64,000 nt of DNA from Lepiota brunneoincarnata. Lineage: Eukaryota; Basidiomycota; Agaricomycetes; Agaricales; Agaricaceae. Each line of letters begins with the position of its first letter. Position 1 is the stretch's first letter. The notes below the pieces were generated by a model. That model made no database searches. It had not been told where the DNA came from and worked only from the letters and a program-made list of their open reading frames with translations. The stretch lies in assembly GCA_023014365.1 (NCBI GenBank), contig JAEBUN010000032.1:1-64000 (forward strand). Reading direction: 5' to 3'. Of the stretch, positions 36,032-47,566 are shown piece by piece. The translations under genes were made by a program, and so were the position numbers.

Positions 36032-37318
36032 TGATATGCCAATTTCACGCCTATACATGAATTCTGTACTCTGGAACGAGTCTCTACATAGAATCATTGA
36101 CTATACCATTAAGGAACCCTATAGAGGATTGGTACTATGTCCCGTAGTAGCCAGTTCGACCAAACTGAGGATATTTGAGCCTCAGAAGTGTTCAAACCAG
36201 CTCATTATCACTAAGCCTAGTGAACCAAGCTATCAGAATGCTCTCTGGAGGGATTCCAGACTCTACATAGCCTATCGAGTATACTCCAGTTGCATCCAGG
36301 GACCTTACAAGCAGTTTTCTGATAAACTCGGATTTGTTGGAACCTAAAGAATGTACATAGTGGCTGTCACAGGTGTATTACACCCATAGCAAGCCCAATA
36401 ATGATGACTGGACCACGGAACGGAATGTCCAATGTTTGAGAGGTGACACCTGATGCCCAAAACCCTAGACATATCAAAGACTCATAATTAACAAGTGCTT
36501 TGTGGGTCCTGGCACCTTGGCATATTGCCTGACTGAGATTAATTACAACGGATCAAGGGATTGTCCATATGCTATACATTCTGATCATAATTGATCCGGA
36601 GGCTTAACGCACTTGTATGGATGCAGAATAATGCAGACAAGCATGGAACATGTCTGGCTGGATTGCCATTCATCAATCAGAGAAAAGCCCATAACCCAGG
36701 GCAAGGTAGAAATGCTGCTGAACCTTCCAAAATATTCTGCAGTACCTGTAACAATTAAGCTTATTGTTTTCTATTTCATATTTACTATCTCTTGTATGTA
36801 TCTAAACAATATAAATACGGTCATGCTTGTTTGTGGAGAAGCAAGAGGTCTCACCCCCACTTCCACATGCAAGTCTGCAAGCTGTGATCAAGAATGGTTT
36901 CAGAGGACTATTTAGTGTGTGTTGTTAAGTGTGATTTCTTCAGTCGTCAACCAACCCAGAGACAGAGACAGAGAACAGAGTCCAGAGTTTAGAGTTCCAG
37001 AGTGCAAGAGACAGAGACAGAAACAGAGAACAGAGTTTAGAGACTAGAGACTAGAGACTGCGCTTTGAATTGACAGGGATTGTTCTTTCACTGTTGCACC
37101 GTACGGCTAAGATAACTTCAACGGCTGTTTGTTAACCTCTAAAAACACTATCCTCTTGAATTTCACTGTCAGAACACACCCCCAGAACACCCTAAAAGAC
37201 AAAACTGTTCATTATCTATCTCATACTACTTGTATTAACTTAAGCTTATCAAATTTCGACTAGTGAGAACAAGCCCGTTTTATCTATATTAAAACCCACA
37301 AAGGTTTCTGCCTTTTCA
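36032..37318 (+). mobile_element. 5' LTR of Gypsy element D, 1,287 bp
   Basis: It begins TGATATGCC and ends CCTTTTCA and is repeated as a solo copy at 38145-39390. A primer-binding site with TGG follows two bases after its end. Differences between the two copies are strongly biased to transitions. A TAAATAC-type box with the surrounding ATCTAAACAATATAAATAC (about 36803-36819) may be the promoter. Confidence 0.88.
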
Positions 37319-37320
37319 TC

Positions 37321-37336
37321 TGGAGCCCACTGCGAG
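37321..37336 (+). promoter_or_regulatory. tRNA-type primer-binding site of element D
   Basis: TGGAGCCCACTGCGAG lies two bases downstream of the LTR. It starts with TGG, the complement of the universal tRNA 3' CCA, as expected where a host tRNA primes reverse transcription. The tRNA was not identified. Confidence 0.65.
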
Positions 37337-37782
37337 GGGGGTTTTCAGTTGAATTTCATGAGACAAACACCAAAAGACTTGGACACTGGCCTGCCTTTCA
37401 CCTGCAAAGCAGAAAAAGGTTCAAGCAAAGACTGTAAAGTCACCCAAAACGTCCTTCAAGAGCAGTCTCAGGAAGGTTGACCCCCCAAAACAGAGAACTA
37501 CTCAGAATTCTAATCATCCAGAAGGTTCTGAAGGCCTCATCACCACTAGTACCTCTCAAAAGTGAAAATATCCTACTAGTTCTATAACTGCGAGCACAGC
37601 AAGCAGTTTAGCAGTTGCAGTATTGAGAGAAGTCGCACCACCGATTTCTACTGCTCCCAGAATTACTATAAGGCTTCCAGCCTCAGCTTGCAACATAGTG
37701 CATATTCTGCACACCAAAAGCCAGGATTGTCAGACCATTCCTACACTAAGCTTTAGCATTTACAAACCAAAACTCATTTCAT

Positions 37783-40142
37783 ATGAACCCTCCTGGTGCC
37801 TCTACGGTACCACAGATATCACAGTCAACTCTGACTGTACAGACAAACCAAACTACGCCATCTATGATGACTACAGCTAGTAAAATGGGACACGAGCATA
37901 TGCCAATTCCCTTTAGCAATAATGCTCCCAGATGGGATGCATCAAAACCACAGACATTGAGAAATTATCTCTGGACACTTGAATGGCTCTTCACGATAAT
38001 GAAGATGATGGACAATGCAGAAAGGATAAATTGGGCAGTGTTATATGTGGACCAGGATATCTGTGAAAAGTGGATGAGTTTTGCAGAGTTCCCAGCAGGA
38101 AGCTGGACAGGCTTCGTAGAGAGATTGAAGAAAGAGTATCCTGATGATACGCTGATTTCATGCCTATACATGAATTCCGTACTCCGGAACAATTCTCTAC
38201 ATAGAATCATTGGCTATATCATTAAAGAACTCTATAGAGGATTGGTACTATATCCCGTAGTAGCCAGTTCAACCGAATTGAGGATACTCAAGCCTTGGAT
38301 GTGTTCAAACCAGTTCATTATCACTAAGCTTAGTGAACCAAGCTATCAGAACGCTCTCCAGAGGGATTCAGGACTCTACATAGCCTATCAAGTATACCCT
38401 GGTCACATCAAGGGACCTTACAAGCAGTTTTCTGATGAACCTGAATGCGTTTGAACATAAAAGAATGTACCTAGCAGCTGTCACAGGCGTATTACGTCTA
38501 TAGCAAGTTCAATAATGATGACTGGACCACGGAACGGAACGTCCAACATTTGGGAGGCAATACCCGATGCCCAAAACCCTAGAAATATCAAAGACTCCTA
38601 ATTAACAAGTGCTTTGTGGGTCCCGGCACTTCGGCATACTGCTTAACTGAGATTAATTACAACGGATCAAGGGATTGTCCATCCGCTATACATTCCGATC
38701 ATAATTGATCCGGAAACTTAACGTGCTCGTGTGGACGCAGAATAATGCAGACAAGCACGGAACACGTCTGGCTGGATTGCCATTCATTAATCAGAGAAAA
38801 ACCCATAACCCAGGGTAAGGTAGAAATGCTGCCAAACCTTCCAAAATGTTCTACAGTGCCTGTAACAATTAAGCTTATTGTTTTCTATTTCATATTTACT
38901 ATCTCTCATATGTATCTAAACAATATAAATACAGTTGCACTTGTTTGTGGAGAAGCAAGAGGTCTCACCCCCGCTTCCACACACAAGTCTGCAAGCCGTG
39001 ATCAAGAACGGTTTCAGAGGGCTATTTAGTGTGCGTCGTTAAGTGTGATTTCTTCAGTCGTCAACCAACCCAGAGACAGAGACAGAGACCAGAGTTCAGA
39101 GACCAGAGACCAGAGACCAGAGACCCCGCACTTTGAATTGACAGGGATTGTCCTTTCATTGTTGCACCGTACAGCTAAGATAACTTCAACGGCTGTTCAT
39201 TAACCTCTAAAAACACTACTCTCTTGAATTTCGCTGTCAGAACGCACCCCCAGAACACCCTAAAAGACGAAACTATTCATTATCTATCTCATTCCACTTG
39301 TATTAGCTTAAGCTTATCGAATTGTGGCTAAGCTTAGTGAAAACAAGCCCACTATCTATATTAAAACCTACGAAAGTTTCTACCTTTTCACTGAGACTGT
39401 GGCAGCTGAGCAGGGCTCAGTGTGACAATTGAGGGAACTCTGCACAGAGAGTAGAGGCATTGCGATGAATGAGGAGCATAAAGTCTTCGACTTCAAAAGG
39501 CAATTCATTCTAGAAGCAGAGAAGTGCCTGAAGTTGCTGGCGGTAGTCTCAAACCAAGAGCCAGTCAAGTTATTTACGAGCGCACTGGACTCCATGTTCC
39601 AGGATGTACTCAATGTGAGATTAGTGATCACCGGGGCACATAGAACCACAAGCGATGGGTTGGCGCTAACTGTGAAGGATTTACACAAAGAGGACCCCTA
39701 TGATTGGAGGATTGTCATGGATAAAGCTGTCGAAATTTCGATTGGCAAAACACTTATGCGATCCCTTCATCAGGATTCAAGGCTGGTGAACTTGGCATCG
39801 ATGAGCCATCCACCTGCAATGTCTGAAACAGGGCCTTATGACCCTGTAGTAAAACGAGAGCTGCAAAGCTTAAAGCAGAAGTTTCAGGATGAAGTCTCAC
39901 AGATGCCAGGTGGTCTTGCTGAGCTTAAGGACCTCATGAATATCCAGGGGCATACTTTAAAATCATACTTAGAGAGTTTGGCAAAGGACGGACATAATCA
40001 TGCCAGCTATAATCACGCTCAGAGGAATACCAGAAGTGGGCCAGCAGGGTTGCTTTCTGATCGCAAGTGTTTCTACTGTTGGTTATTAGGGCATAGTTGG
40101 TTATTCTGCCCAGACATGGAGGCAGATAAACAAGCTGGCTGA
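37783..40142 (+). pseudogene. Gag of element D, split by a solo LTR
   Basis: The first part (37783-38144) encodes a capsid-like N-terminus (APRWDASKPQTLRNYLWTLE and a segment ending FVERLKKEYP). A solo LTR of the same family interrupts it at 38145-39390. The second part (39391-40142) continues with NEEHKVFDFKRQFILEAEK, SALDSMFQDVLNVRL and ends near a Cys/His cluster (CFYCWLLGHSWLFCPD) that is a CCHC-type knuckle. Gag packages the element RNA. A TGA occurs soon after the insertion (39424), so the copy is dead. Confidence 0.8.
38145..39390 (+). mobile_element. Solo LTR of family D inside gag, TSD CTGA
   Basis: The insert starts TGATACGCTG and ends CCTTTTCA. CTGA occurs on both sides (38141-38144 and 39391-39394), and joining the flanks gives a continuous gag frame (...KKEYP to ETVAAEQ). 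It is homologous to the LTR at 36032-37318. Confidence 0.9.
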
Positions 40143-40169
40143 ATTAGAGTCAAAGGGAACAAAATATAT

Positions 40170-43100
40170 ATGGGAGACAGCTCAAGTATCTCTCGAGGAG
40201 AAGGGCCTATTAAAGAGAAAGTGGCAAAGTACTATGCGAAAAAGGGACAACTCTTCATTCAGGTACCAGAACTGCCAGAGGTTGAGCCTGAGTTACCACA
40301 AGTGCCAGCAGCAGCAGTGTTTGCACAGAAAGTGTTCCCGAGGTCAGAAAACCAAAGGTCGCCAGTGGAAGAAGAAATCTGCCATCTGAAGCAGTGCATG
40401 GAAATGTTGGAAACAGCTACCATCTACACTGGGAGTGCCCCAAAGGTTAAGCTTATGACCAGAAAGGATGATAACGTTGAAATACAGTCTTTGGCTGAGC
40501 AATTGGCCCAGATACAGGCTAAGCTTAGTGGTTTGATGGATGGTACGCCCTCAGCAAGCCGGTATTTGGACACCAGGAGTGGCACAAAGACTTGGAACTT
40601 GGAGTTGGGTTTCTAAAGGGTTCAAGGAAGGAGCCGGCTCTGAAGAAGAAGGTCACCTTCACCAGAGGACAGACTCCTGAGGACATGTCGGATTCTGAGC
40701 GATCAGAAGAATCAGAAAATGAGGAATAGGGCAGACAATGGAGAAACCAATGCGTGCAGCAGCAGGGGAATTACCATATAGGAATGTGAAACCACTGCGC
40801 CTGGTTGTTGAGGTACCACCACTGCCTGTCAGAAGGATGGAATCATTCAAGAAGGAGCCTGCATATAAGCACCAGGCCCCTATAGAGAGGAATGTCAATG
40901 TTGAGGAAGTACTCAGCAGGGTATTGAAGTGAGAAGCCTCAGTATCACATGGAGAACTCTTGGCATTGTCACTGATATACAGAAATGCTTATAGAGAGTG
41001 AATTATGAGAAAATGAGTACCCACAAATCAAAGCTTAATAGCAGGAGTTGGGCCCTCGGAAGATGATACAGAACATATGGAAATTAATAGTGGGCCGGTA
41101 CAGGTCATGATAACAGTTGGCAGACAGTTCTTGGAAGTATGATACAGTGCTCCGAGAAGGCTCAGCAACCCAAGCCTGGGTAGCTCAGGATCACATCATG
41201 CAGTACTTGGAGTCACTTCCCAGAAGAGACAGGGGATAGCAAGTGTTTATTGCTAAGGAATGTGAACCATTGAGAGTAGTTCTGACTCTGATAAATGGGA
41301 TTTGGCAGGAAGAGGCCTTGTTAGATAGTGGGTCACAGATCGTATCCATGAGTCAGGAAGCAGCGATTGCATGTCAAGTTTCTTGGGACCCAGACACTAC
41401 GATTAATTTGCAGAGTGCAAATGGGCAGGTTGAAAAGACTTGTGGGTTTGCAAAGAATGTAGGCTTTACCTGTGGGGGAGTCACAATCTATTTACAAGTT
41501 CACATAGTTTGCAACCCCACATATTGAGTACTGCTGGGATGACCGTTTGATGTAATGACTGCTAGCAAAGTCAGGAATAGTGCCAGTGGTGAGCAAACCT
41601 TGGTTATTACGGACCCAAATACCAGAGAAAGGGCTGTGTTGCCAACTTATGCTCAAGGAGAGTGTAATCCTCTTAAGCTTAGAGAAAACAGTCAAAATTT
41701 TCAAGAAACCTTGATGAATTGACTAAGGGACAAGGAGAGGTGGCTTGTATAATAGACTATGATAATGAGAAGGGCCCTGTCATTGCACAAACACTAAGCT
41801 TAGTGAAAGGAAGCTCCTCAGAGGCCGAGCTACAGCTAATGTTCATTGACCAAGTCATATGTGATGAGGACTGTCCACAAGAAGATAAAGTGATGGCATT
41901 ATTGTGCCTAGGATGCATAGCCAACGCACAGGGCACTGAGGACCAGGGAATAACTGTCTTCAAAACTGAAGAAGATGATGAAGATACAGTACAATGCCTG
42001 GCTGGAAAGAAATATAAATCAGTAGCCTTAAAAGTGAGGCCAGTGTTGGGTAATTTACCGGAGAGATTCAGGATAAAACGAGAAATAAAAGGGGACCCGC
42101 TGGCAGAAATGCCTGAGCTTAGCATGCATCCTCCAGAGTTTGTCCCAACAGGCAGATATACTAAGGAGCATAAGCTTAAGCTGGACGAAGCCCATGCAGG
42201 GGATTTCTTGTGGGCAGAGGAAAGAAAGCTGATGCACCACATCATGATGCTTCAAGAGAAGGCATTCACCTGGACAGATGAGGAAAAGGGATGTTTTAGG
42301 GAAGATTTCTTCCCACCAATCGAGATACCGACAGTAGAACATACTCCATGGGTTGAAAAGCCCATTCCAATTCCACCAGCAATCTATGATGAAGTCTGTG
42401 CCATTATAAAAAGAAAGATTAGTGCTGGTGTATATGAGCCATCAAATTCATCCTATAGATCCAGATGGTTCTGTGTGGTAAAGAAAGATGGAAAAAGTTT
42501 GAGACTGGTACACAGCTTGGAACTGCTGAACAGAGTAACAATAGTGCATTCAGGGCTGCCGCCAGCAATGGAAGATTTGGCAATGCACTTTGCAGGCAGG
42601 GCTTGTGGAGGCATCCTGGATCTGTATGTTGGATATGATGAGCAATTGTTAGCTGAGTCATCTTGGGACTTAACAGCGTTCCAGACACCTTTTGGAGCAC
42701 TACACTTAGTGATGCTACCTATGGGATGGACCAATTCAGTGCCTATATTTCATGAGGATGTAACAGCAATCCTAGCCAGTGAAATACCAGAATACACAAT
42801 GCCGTACATAGATGATGTTCCTATCAGGGGACCAAAAACCAGATACAAGCTGCCAGATAGCACTGAAGAGACATTGAAAAAGAACCCAGGGATCTGACAA
42901 TTTGTATGGGAACACATGCAGACGGTCAATAGGATTCTACAGAGGATGAAATACATAGGGGGAACCTTCTCTGGGCCCAAGACGACTATCTGCACTGATG
43001 AAATCACCATAGTGGGTTTTGAATGCTCCTATAAAGGATGGTTGCCCGCCACAGACACCATTGGAGAAATTTTAAGATGGGGGGATTGCAAGAATGTCTC

Positions 43101-44536
43101 AGAGCTAAGGGGTTTTCTAGGAACAGCTATGCACTGCAGGAATCATATCCCAAAGTTCATAGCCATTGCTGCACCTCTATACAAAAAGCTTAAGAAGGGA
43201 CAAGAGTTTGAATGGGGAGAAAACAAACGGAAAGCACAGCAGGAGCTGAAAGATGCAATTCAGTGCTGTTTCCCAACCAGGAACCCCAAATTTCCGAGTA
43301 AACAACCCATAGTAGTAGCCGTGGATACCTCATGGAGGGTGGTGGGATACTATATATATCAGAGAGATATAGAAGATGCTAAGCTTATACATTATACAAA
43401 GTTTGGGTCAATATTATTGGACAAGAGACAGCAGAGGTATTCTCAGCCCAAGCAAGAGCTATGTGGCTTAAGAATGGTACTGGAACAGGAGAAATATTTA
43501 TTGTGGGGATTGAGAAATCTAGTAGTGGAAACAGATGCGAAGTTTCTCTTTGGGATGTTAAATAACCCAGGAAAACTCCCAAACACTACTGTAAACTGTT
43601 GGGTGGACTTCATTAAATTGTTCCACTTCACACTAGTGTTAGAGCCAGTGTGAGTCGGGACCAAAGTGGAGGGTTGGGGTGGTATCCTTGGTATAAGGTA
43701 ACCAGGGGACAGGGCAAAGTCAGTATGTAGACTTCAGGACCGAGGCGGAGTACTTCAGGTGGGGAGTTGGACTTGTGGCCTCAGCATATGTGCTGTACCC
43801 TCCTGCTGTCCTAGTCCGTATTTCAGGAAGTTGGAGCTGAAGTGGAGCAAGTTAGAAGAGAGGAGAGGATATGGAACAGGGAGCTGGTCCGCTGCTTGAT
43901 TCAATTATCAGACTGAAAAGTACAAGCCAAGTACCTATGATATATATACTACTGGCCTTACAAACTATGACTTGTACTGACTATGTGCAGAGTGAAGCAG
44001 AGCCTGATATAGTTACAAATGGATTACAAATGGATTACAAATGGATTACGAAGGAAATGGAGACCAGTACGGGTATGGAGACTGATAACATCTCTTGGTT
44101 ACAGATGGAGAATGGAGAACTGGAAAGTAGCACCAAGGGTCAGGTGACCATGGCACATGCAGAGATGGTCACATGATTGGGGCAATGGGTTACGGTCGGA
44201 GCAAGTCAGGGCTAAGTCGGAGGGCAGAGGGTTGTTATGTGGAGTGCATGTGGAGTCGAGAAGCCGAAGTATAATGGTTAAGCTCTGGGTTTGGCATGGA
44301 TATGACAGCTAGTACACAAAGAAGGGAAGACATTTGGGCTGGATGGACTGTCCAGATGACATTACTATCCCAGTGATGAGATAGCCTGTTGTTTTGATGA
44401 CGGATCCAAGGACAAGGGAGAGGAGTTCAAGTTGATCAAAAAAGATCCAGGGGCTGCAGATCTGTTACCCTTGGAAGCCTTCTGTGATGAGATTGACAGT
44501 TGCTCTGGCTTCAACCAGGGTCTGGTGTGTGATGTG
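40170..44536 (+). pseudogene. Pol of element D (protease, RT, RNase H), decayed
   Basis: An acidic/basic linker (40170-40930) precedes a retropepsin-like segment with EALLDSGSQIVSMSQEAA (about 41310). The reverse transcriptase is largely readable at 41719-42897 (WFCVVKKDGKSLRLVHSLE, GGILDLYVGYDE, VMLPMGWTNS, MPYIDDVPIRGP with the YIDD catalytic box) and continues at 42916-43636 with the connection and RNase H (LRGFLGTAMHCRNHIPKF, VAVDTSW, QRYSQPKQELCGL, VETDAKFL). A solo LTR interrupts it at 43637-44307, and VHKEGKTFGLDGLS resumes at 44311. The RT differs clearly from the chromodomain elements in this window. Stops at 41525, 42895 and elsewhere mark it as dead. The integrase is absent, lost at the G-type LTR. 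Confidence 0.82.
43637..44307 (-). mobile_element. Solo LTR of the E family, minus strand, 671 bp
   Basis: Read on the minus strand it starts TGTCATATCC and ends GGCTCTAACA, and it aligns along its whole length with the LTR of element E (56493-57152), including the TATATATA box. CTAG flanks it on both sides (43633-43636 and 44309-44312), and joining the flanks restores the element D frame (TLVHKEG). A 12-bp unit AAATGGATTACA is repeated three times near 44018-44050. Confidence 0.9.
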
Positions 44537-44816
44537 TGTTAGGGCAACCTGGGAGGCCTTGACAGCTCAGGGGGAGCCGAAATGACTACAGGGAAATCCT
44601 AAGTGATATTAAGCTATGAGTTATGTACAGGACACATACCTGCAGGGAAATCCTAAGAGAATAGGATGAGGAAACCCCTGCAGGCAAATACTATGTATAT
44701 ACCTAACTTATATAATCAATATAAATCAAACCAGGCTTAGCTGTGGTGTCTCTAGATTGCGCAAGGCCTGGTGTGGTTGAAACAAATGTGGGATGTGAAT
44801 ATGATAGTCTGGAGTC
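44537..44816 (+). mobile_element. Left part of a G-type LTR
   Basis: TGTTAGGGCAACCTGGGAGG resembles the start of the solo LTR at 28879 (TGTAAGGGTGACCTGG). The part ends where element F begins, and the right part is at 53064-53244, giving about 461 bp when joined, near the 449 bp of the other copy. The two LTRs are diverged, and no target duplication was found around this one. Confidence 0.55.
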
Positions 44817-45514
44817 TGTTATGAACAGTCCAGACCGGGAGGAACAAGAATTATTGTTCGACTTTACAAGATGGGTACAGGAGACTACAGACCAGCTACG
44901 GGCACAAGAATACGAAGACGAGGAAGGGGAATACTACACCGCCATGCAGGACCTGGCGAGAGAAGCAGGAATGGAGATAACCTTGGAGGATATATTGGAA
45001 TACCCCGAGGACGAGGAAGATAACCATGGACCAACCGATCCAACCTCCGATACGGATGGAAGCACCGAGAGAATGGAGAGCGAGAACGAAGAGGACTCCA
45101 TGGAGATACAATCGGGAGAAGGAGATTATGAGTCAGAGGAAAGCGATGGAACATCGCACAGCACTAGCGAGAGTACTGACTCATTGTAATATAAATAACG
45201 CTAGGATGCCATCAGCCAGGATGTGCATCATGGTCAGGACTGCGCATGACCAGTAGAACAGCCGAGTAACCTATAACGAGTATATAGCATCTCATAGGTA
45301 TATAAGGCCTGTACAAGTAGAGATTAAAGCCTCAAGCTTTAATCTTGTTAACAGCGGTCGTTTACCTCTCTGCCTTAACTTGGCGTCTTCCCTCGTTATC
45401 TCATTGAGCGCGATCCACTAAGCTCTATAAGGCCAACCGTCTCGGACACCTTGTAGAGTGATTGAAGGCCGTCTCCAGTTATCCTCGGATACAGAAGGAG
45501 CACGGATCATAACA
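44817..45514 (+). repeat. 5' LTR of element F
   Basis: It begins TGTTATGAAC and ends GATCATAACA. Its first half is an open frame for an acidic polypeptide (the same sequence forms the end of ORF4 in the 3' LTR). A TATA box is at 45299 and a perfect 10-bp hairpin at 45321-45345. Confidence 0.95.
45299..45345 (+). promoter_or_regulatory. TATA box, hairpin and probable RNA 5' end of element F
   Basis: TATATAAG at 45299-45306 is followed by the hairpin AGATTAAAGC-CTCAA-GCTTTAATCT (45321-45345). The segment AAGCTTTAATCT (45334-45345), 35 bp after the TATA box, is exactly complementary to the site just after the LTR (45517-45528), so it could be the RNA 5' end that primes reverse transcription. 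Confidence 0.65.
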
Positions 45515-45516
45515 TT

Positions 45517-45528
45517 AGATTAAAGCTT
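45517..45528 (+). promoter_or_regulatory. Self-priming primer-binding site of element F
   Basis: AGATTAAAGCTT begins two bases after the 5' LTR. It does not start with TGG as tRNA-primed sites do. It is the 12-nt complement of 45334-45345 in the LTR. This matches the Tf1 mode, in which the folded 5' end of the element RNA acts as primer. Confidence 0.65.
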
Positions 45529-46441
45529 CCTTTGGACAACCTCCATCGTACACCCCGTGGTATCGGTACGCCTTGTCGCTACCCTTCCACACCGGCAGAC
45601 GATACGCTTTATCGCTATCCGAGTGCCAACCGTATCTGACGACACGCCTTGTCGCTGTCCGGTGATACACCCCCGTAGAGCAGGCCACCATACCCTCTGC
45701 ACCCTTGGTCAGACGCACCGAAAGCGTTGATAGGTCATCCACACCTTTAAGTGTTGATTGGGATAACGCACCCGTAAGCATTGTATACAGGTCATCCGCA
45801 CCTTCAAGCGTCGATTGGGATAACGCACCCGCAAGCGTTGTTTATTCACCCTCACCTTCACCTTCGACTTCTTCCCTCTTCACCCTGCCTACAAACCGAA
45901 ACGACCCCCTTGCCACTGACTACGAAGAATCCAACAGCTCTGACTGGTCGACAACCGACTCCGAACCCGACTTCACACCCCCTCCACCACGGACCCTAAA
46001 AAGAAAACAAAACCTATACCCCTCACTCGTTCACCCTCTGGTTCCGCACCATACCCTACACAACCTACCGAGAGAGTTCAACGTCGAACAGAAGACCCAG
46101 GATACCCAGCACCCCCAGCATCAGTTCTTCAATCCCTACCTAAACAACCACCACCTGAAAGAACTGCCACCTCTACCCGCTCAAAGCTCGGGGAGCCGAT
46201 TCATAGAACATCTACCCCATCCTCCGGTCCTCAACCCTCAACAAGTACAAGAACTAGCGACAACACTTCGCAACAGAAACCCCCAAGAACATTCTCACCC
46301 CTCGCATCACCACTTGGATCACCGGTACACTCACCGCCTCGATCCAGTTCCCCTGTACAATCCGAACCATCCGAAGTTAGCCCCACTACCGGGTCTATTC
46401 ACACTTCCGACGAGGAATCCACAACCTCTGACATTAACAAT
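45529..46441 (+). other. Leader of element F with repeats
   Basis: Three copies of ACGCYTTRTCGCTRYCC lie at about 45568-45660 and two copies of a 60-bp unit (coding SVDWDNAP in one frame) at about 45730-45845. Two frames are open over much of the leader. The gag frame is open from 45944 but has no ATG before 46442, so the Pro/Ser-rich reading upstream may be untranslated or reached by another start. Confidence 0.6.
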
Positions 46442-47566
46442 ATGGCCTCCTCCGCAAAAATCAATACACCCCCAACCTTTAATGGAGAGACCGACTACTT
46501 CCGCCTCTGGAAGGATGCAGTACAACTATACATCGATGCAAAGCCAGGAGCCTTTTCCGATGACAAGACCAAGATACAATTCGCCCTTTCATACATGTCC
46601 ACCGGCCCCGCCGCAACATGGAGAGGAGCATTCTTGGAATCAAACAAAGAACTTGATGGAAGCCAGACCCTTCCGACATGGAAGAAATTTCTCGAAGGAC
46701 TTGATACATCCTTCGCCCCAAACAATGTCCCCGCCGATGCAATGGACAGAATCCGCCACCTCAAACAGAATGGACGATATATCGATGATTACATATCCCA
46801 GTTCCAGATACTTGCCTATCAGGCCGACCTTGGAGATGGAGTGGCGGCGGTCAACTATTTCAAGAACGGGCTGGATCGCCCCGTCGCAATCAAGACAATT
46901 AGCCTCAATCCAGGAAACAAACTCAGCGACTGGTTCAAGCAAGCTCGAACAGCATATCAAATACTACAAACTCAACGCGACTATATGCAAACTCGAGGAA
47001 CTCCCTCGTTTCCAACGACTTCGCGCACTCGCCCATTTAAAGGGAAAAGAAATGCTTTTACGCGCCGTGTCCCACTGCCCTATCAAGCAACAGACCCTAA
47101 CGCAATGGATATTGACCAACTCGCCGAAGCAGTCTACAACCTCGACTTTGAGGACGAGTCAGATCTACTCGCCGAGGAAGCTGATGAAGACGAGGAAACT
47201 GAAGAAGACAGACTCCACCAGTTGGTACAAGAACGCACCCGCGAAGCCCTCAATGCAATCCTCACGGACGCCCAAAGAAAGGATCTCAAAGAAAAGAGAT
47301 GCTTCAACTGCCGCAAGACTGGACACTTCGCCCGCGAATGCCCCACCAAGAAGACAATATATCGCCGATCCGAATTACCCCGCAATTTGGATGCCAGAAA
47401 CCGGTCAAATGCGATATCCAGAAGAAGACAAGCAAGCTACAGGAAAAAGAACTCGCTATACAACATACTAGAAGATGCAACCGACGAAGAAGTCGAGGAC
47501 ATCTACGAACATTTTGCAAATGAATCCAACCACCCAGATGCCCCTCTGGTTAAGGATTTTGCCTAA
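46442..47566 (+). CDS. Gag of element F
   Basis: The 374-residue protein starts at an ATG with A at -3 and G at +4. The capsid region (PPTFNGETDYFRLWKDAVQL, WRGAFLES, FLEGLDTSFAPNN and YISQFQILAYQADLG) spans residues 10-200. A basic linker follows, then an acidic patch, and one CCHC zinc knuckle CFNCRKTGHFAREC at about residues 287-300. Gag forms the virus-like particle and binds RNA. It is intact. The pol frame (-1) overlaps its last 13 nt. Confidence 0.93.
   Translation: MASSAKINTPPTFNGETDYFRLWKDAVQLYIDAKPGAFSDDKTKIQFALSYMSTGPAATWRGAFLESNKELDGSQTLPTWKKFLEGLDTSFAPNNVPADAMDRIRHLKQNGRYIDDYISQFQILAYQADLGDGVAAVNYFKNGLDRPVAIKTISLNPGNKLSDWFKQARTAYQILQTQRDYMQTRGTPSFPTTSRTRPFKGKRNAFTRRVPLPYQATDPNAMDIDQLAEAVYNLDFEDESDLLAEEADEDEETEEDRLHQLVQERTREALNAILTDAQRKDLKEKRCFNCRKTGHFARECPTKKTIYRRSELPRNLDARNRSNAISRRRQASYRKKNSLYNILEDATDEEVEDIYEHFANESNHPDAPLVKDFA

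Noticed and set aside
36021..36915. Frames at 36021-36347 and 36613-36915, repeated at 38160-39029
   Set aside because: They repeat because they lie in the two D-family LTR copies; stops differ and no protein motif is present.
44743..45189. 148-codon acidic frame in the 5' LTR of element F
   Set aside because: It is the LTR duplicate of the ORF4 C-terminus and has no start of its own that can be defended.
45705..47471. 588-codon frame overlapping gag of element F
   Set aside because: It has no ATG, and its second half reads as a low-complexity shadow of gag, which has capsid and CCHC motifs in its own frame.
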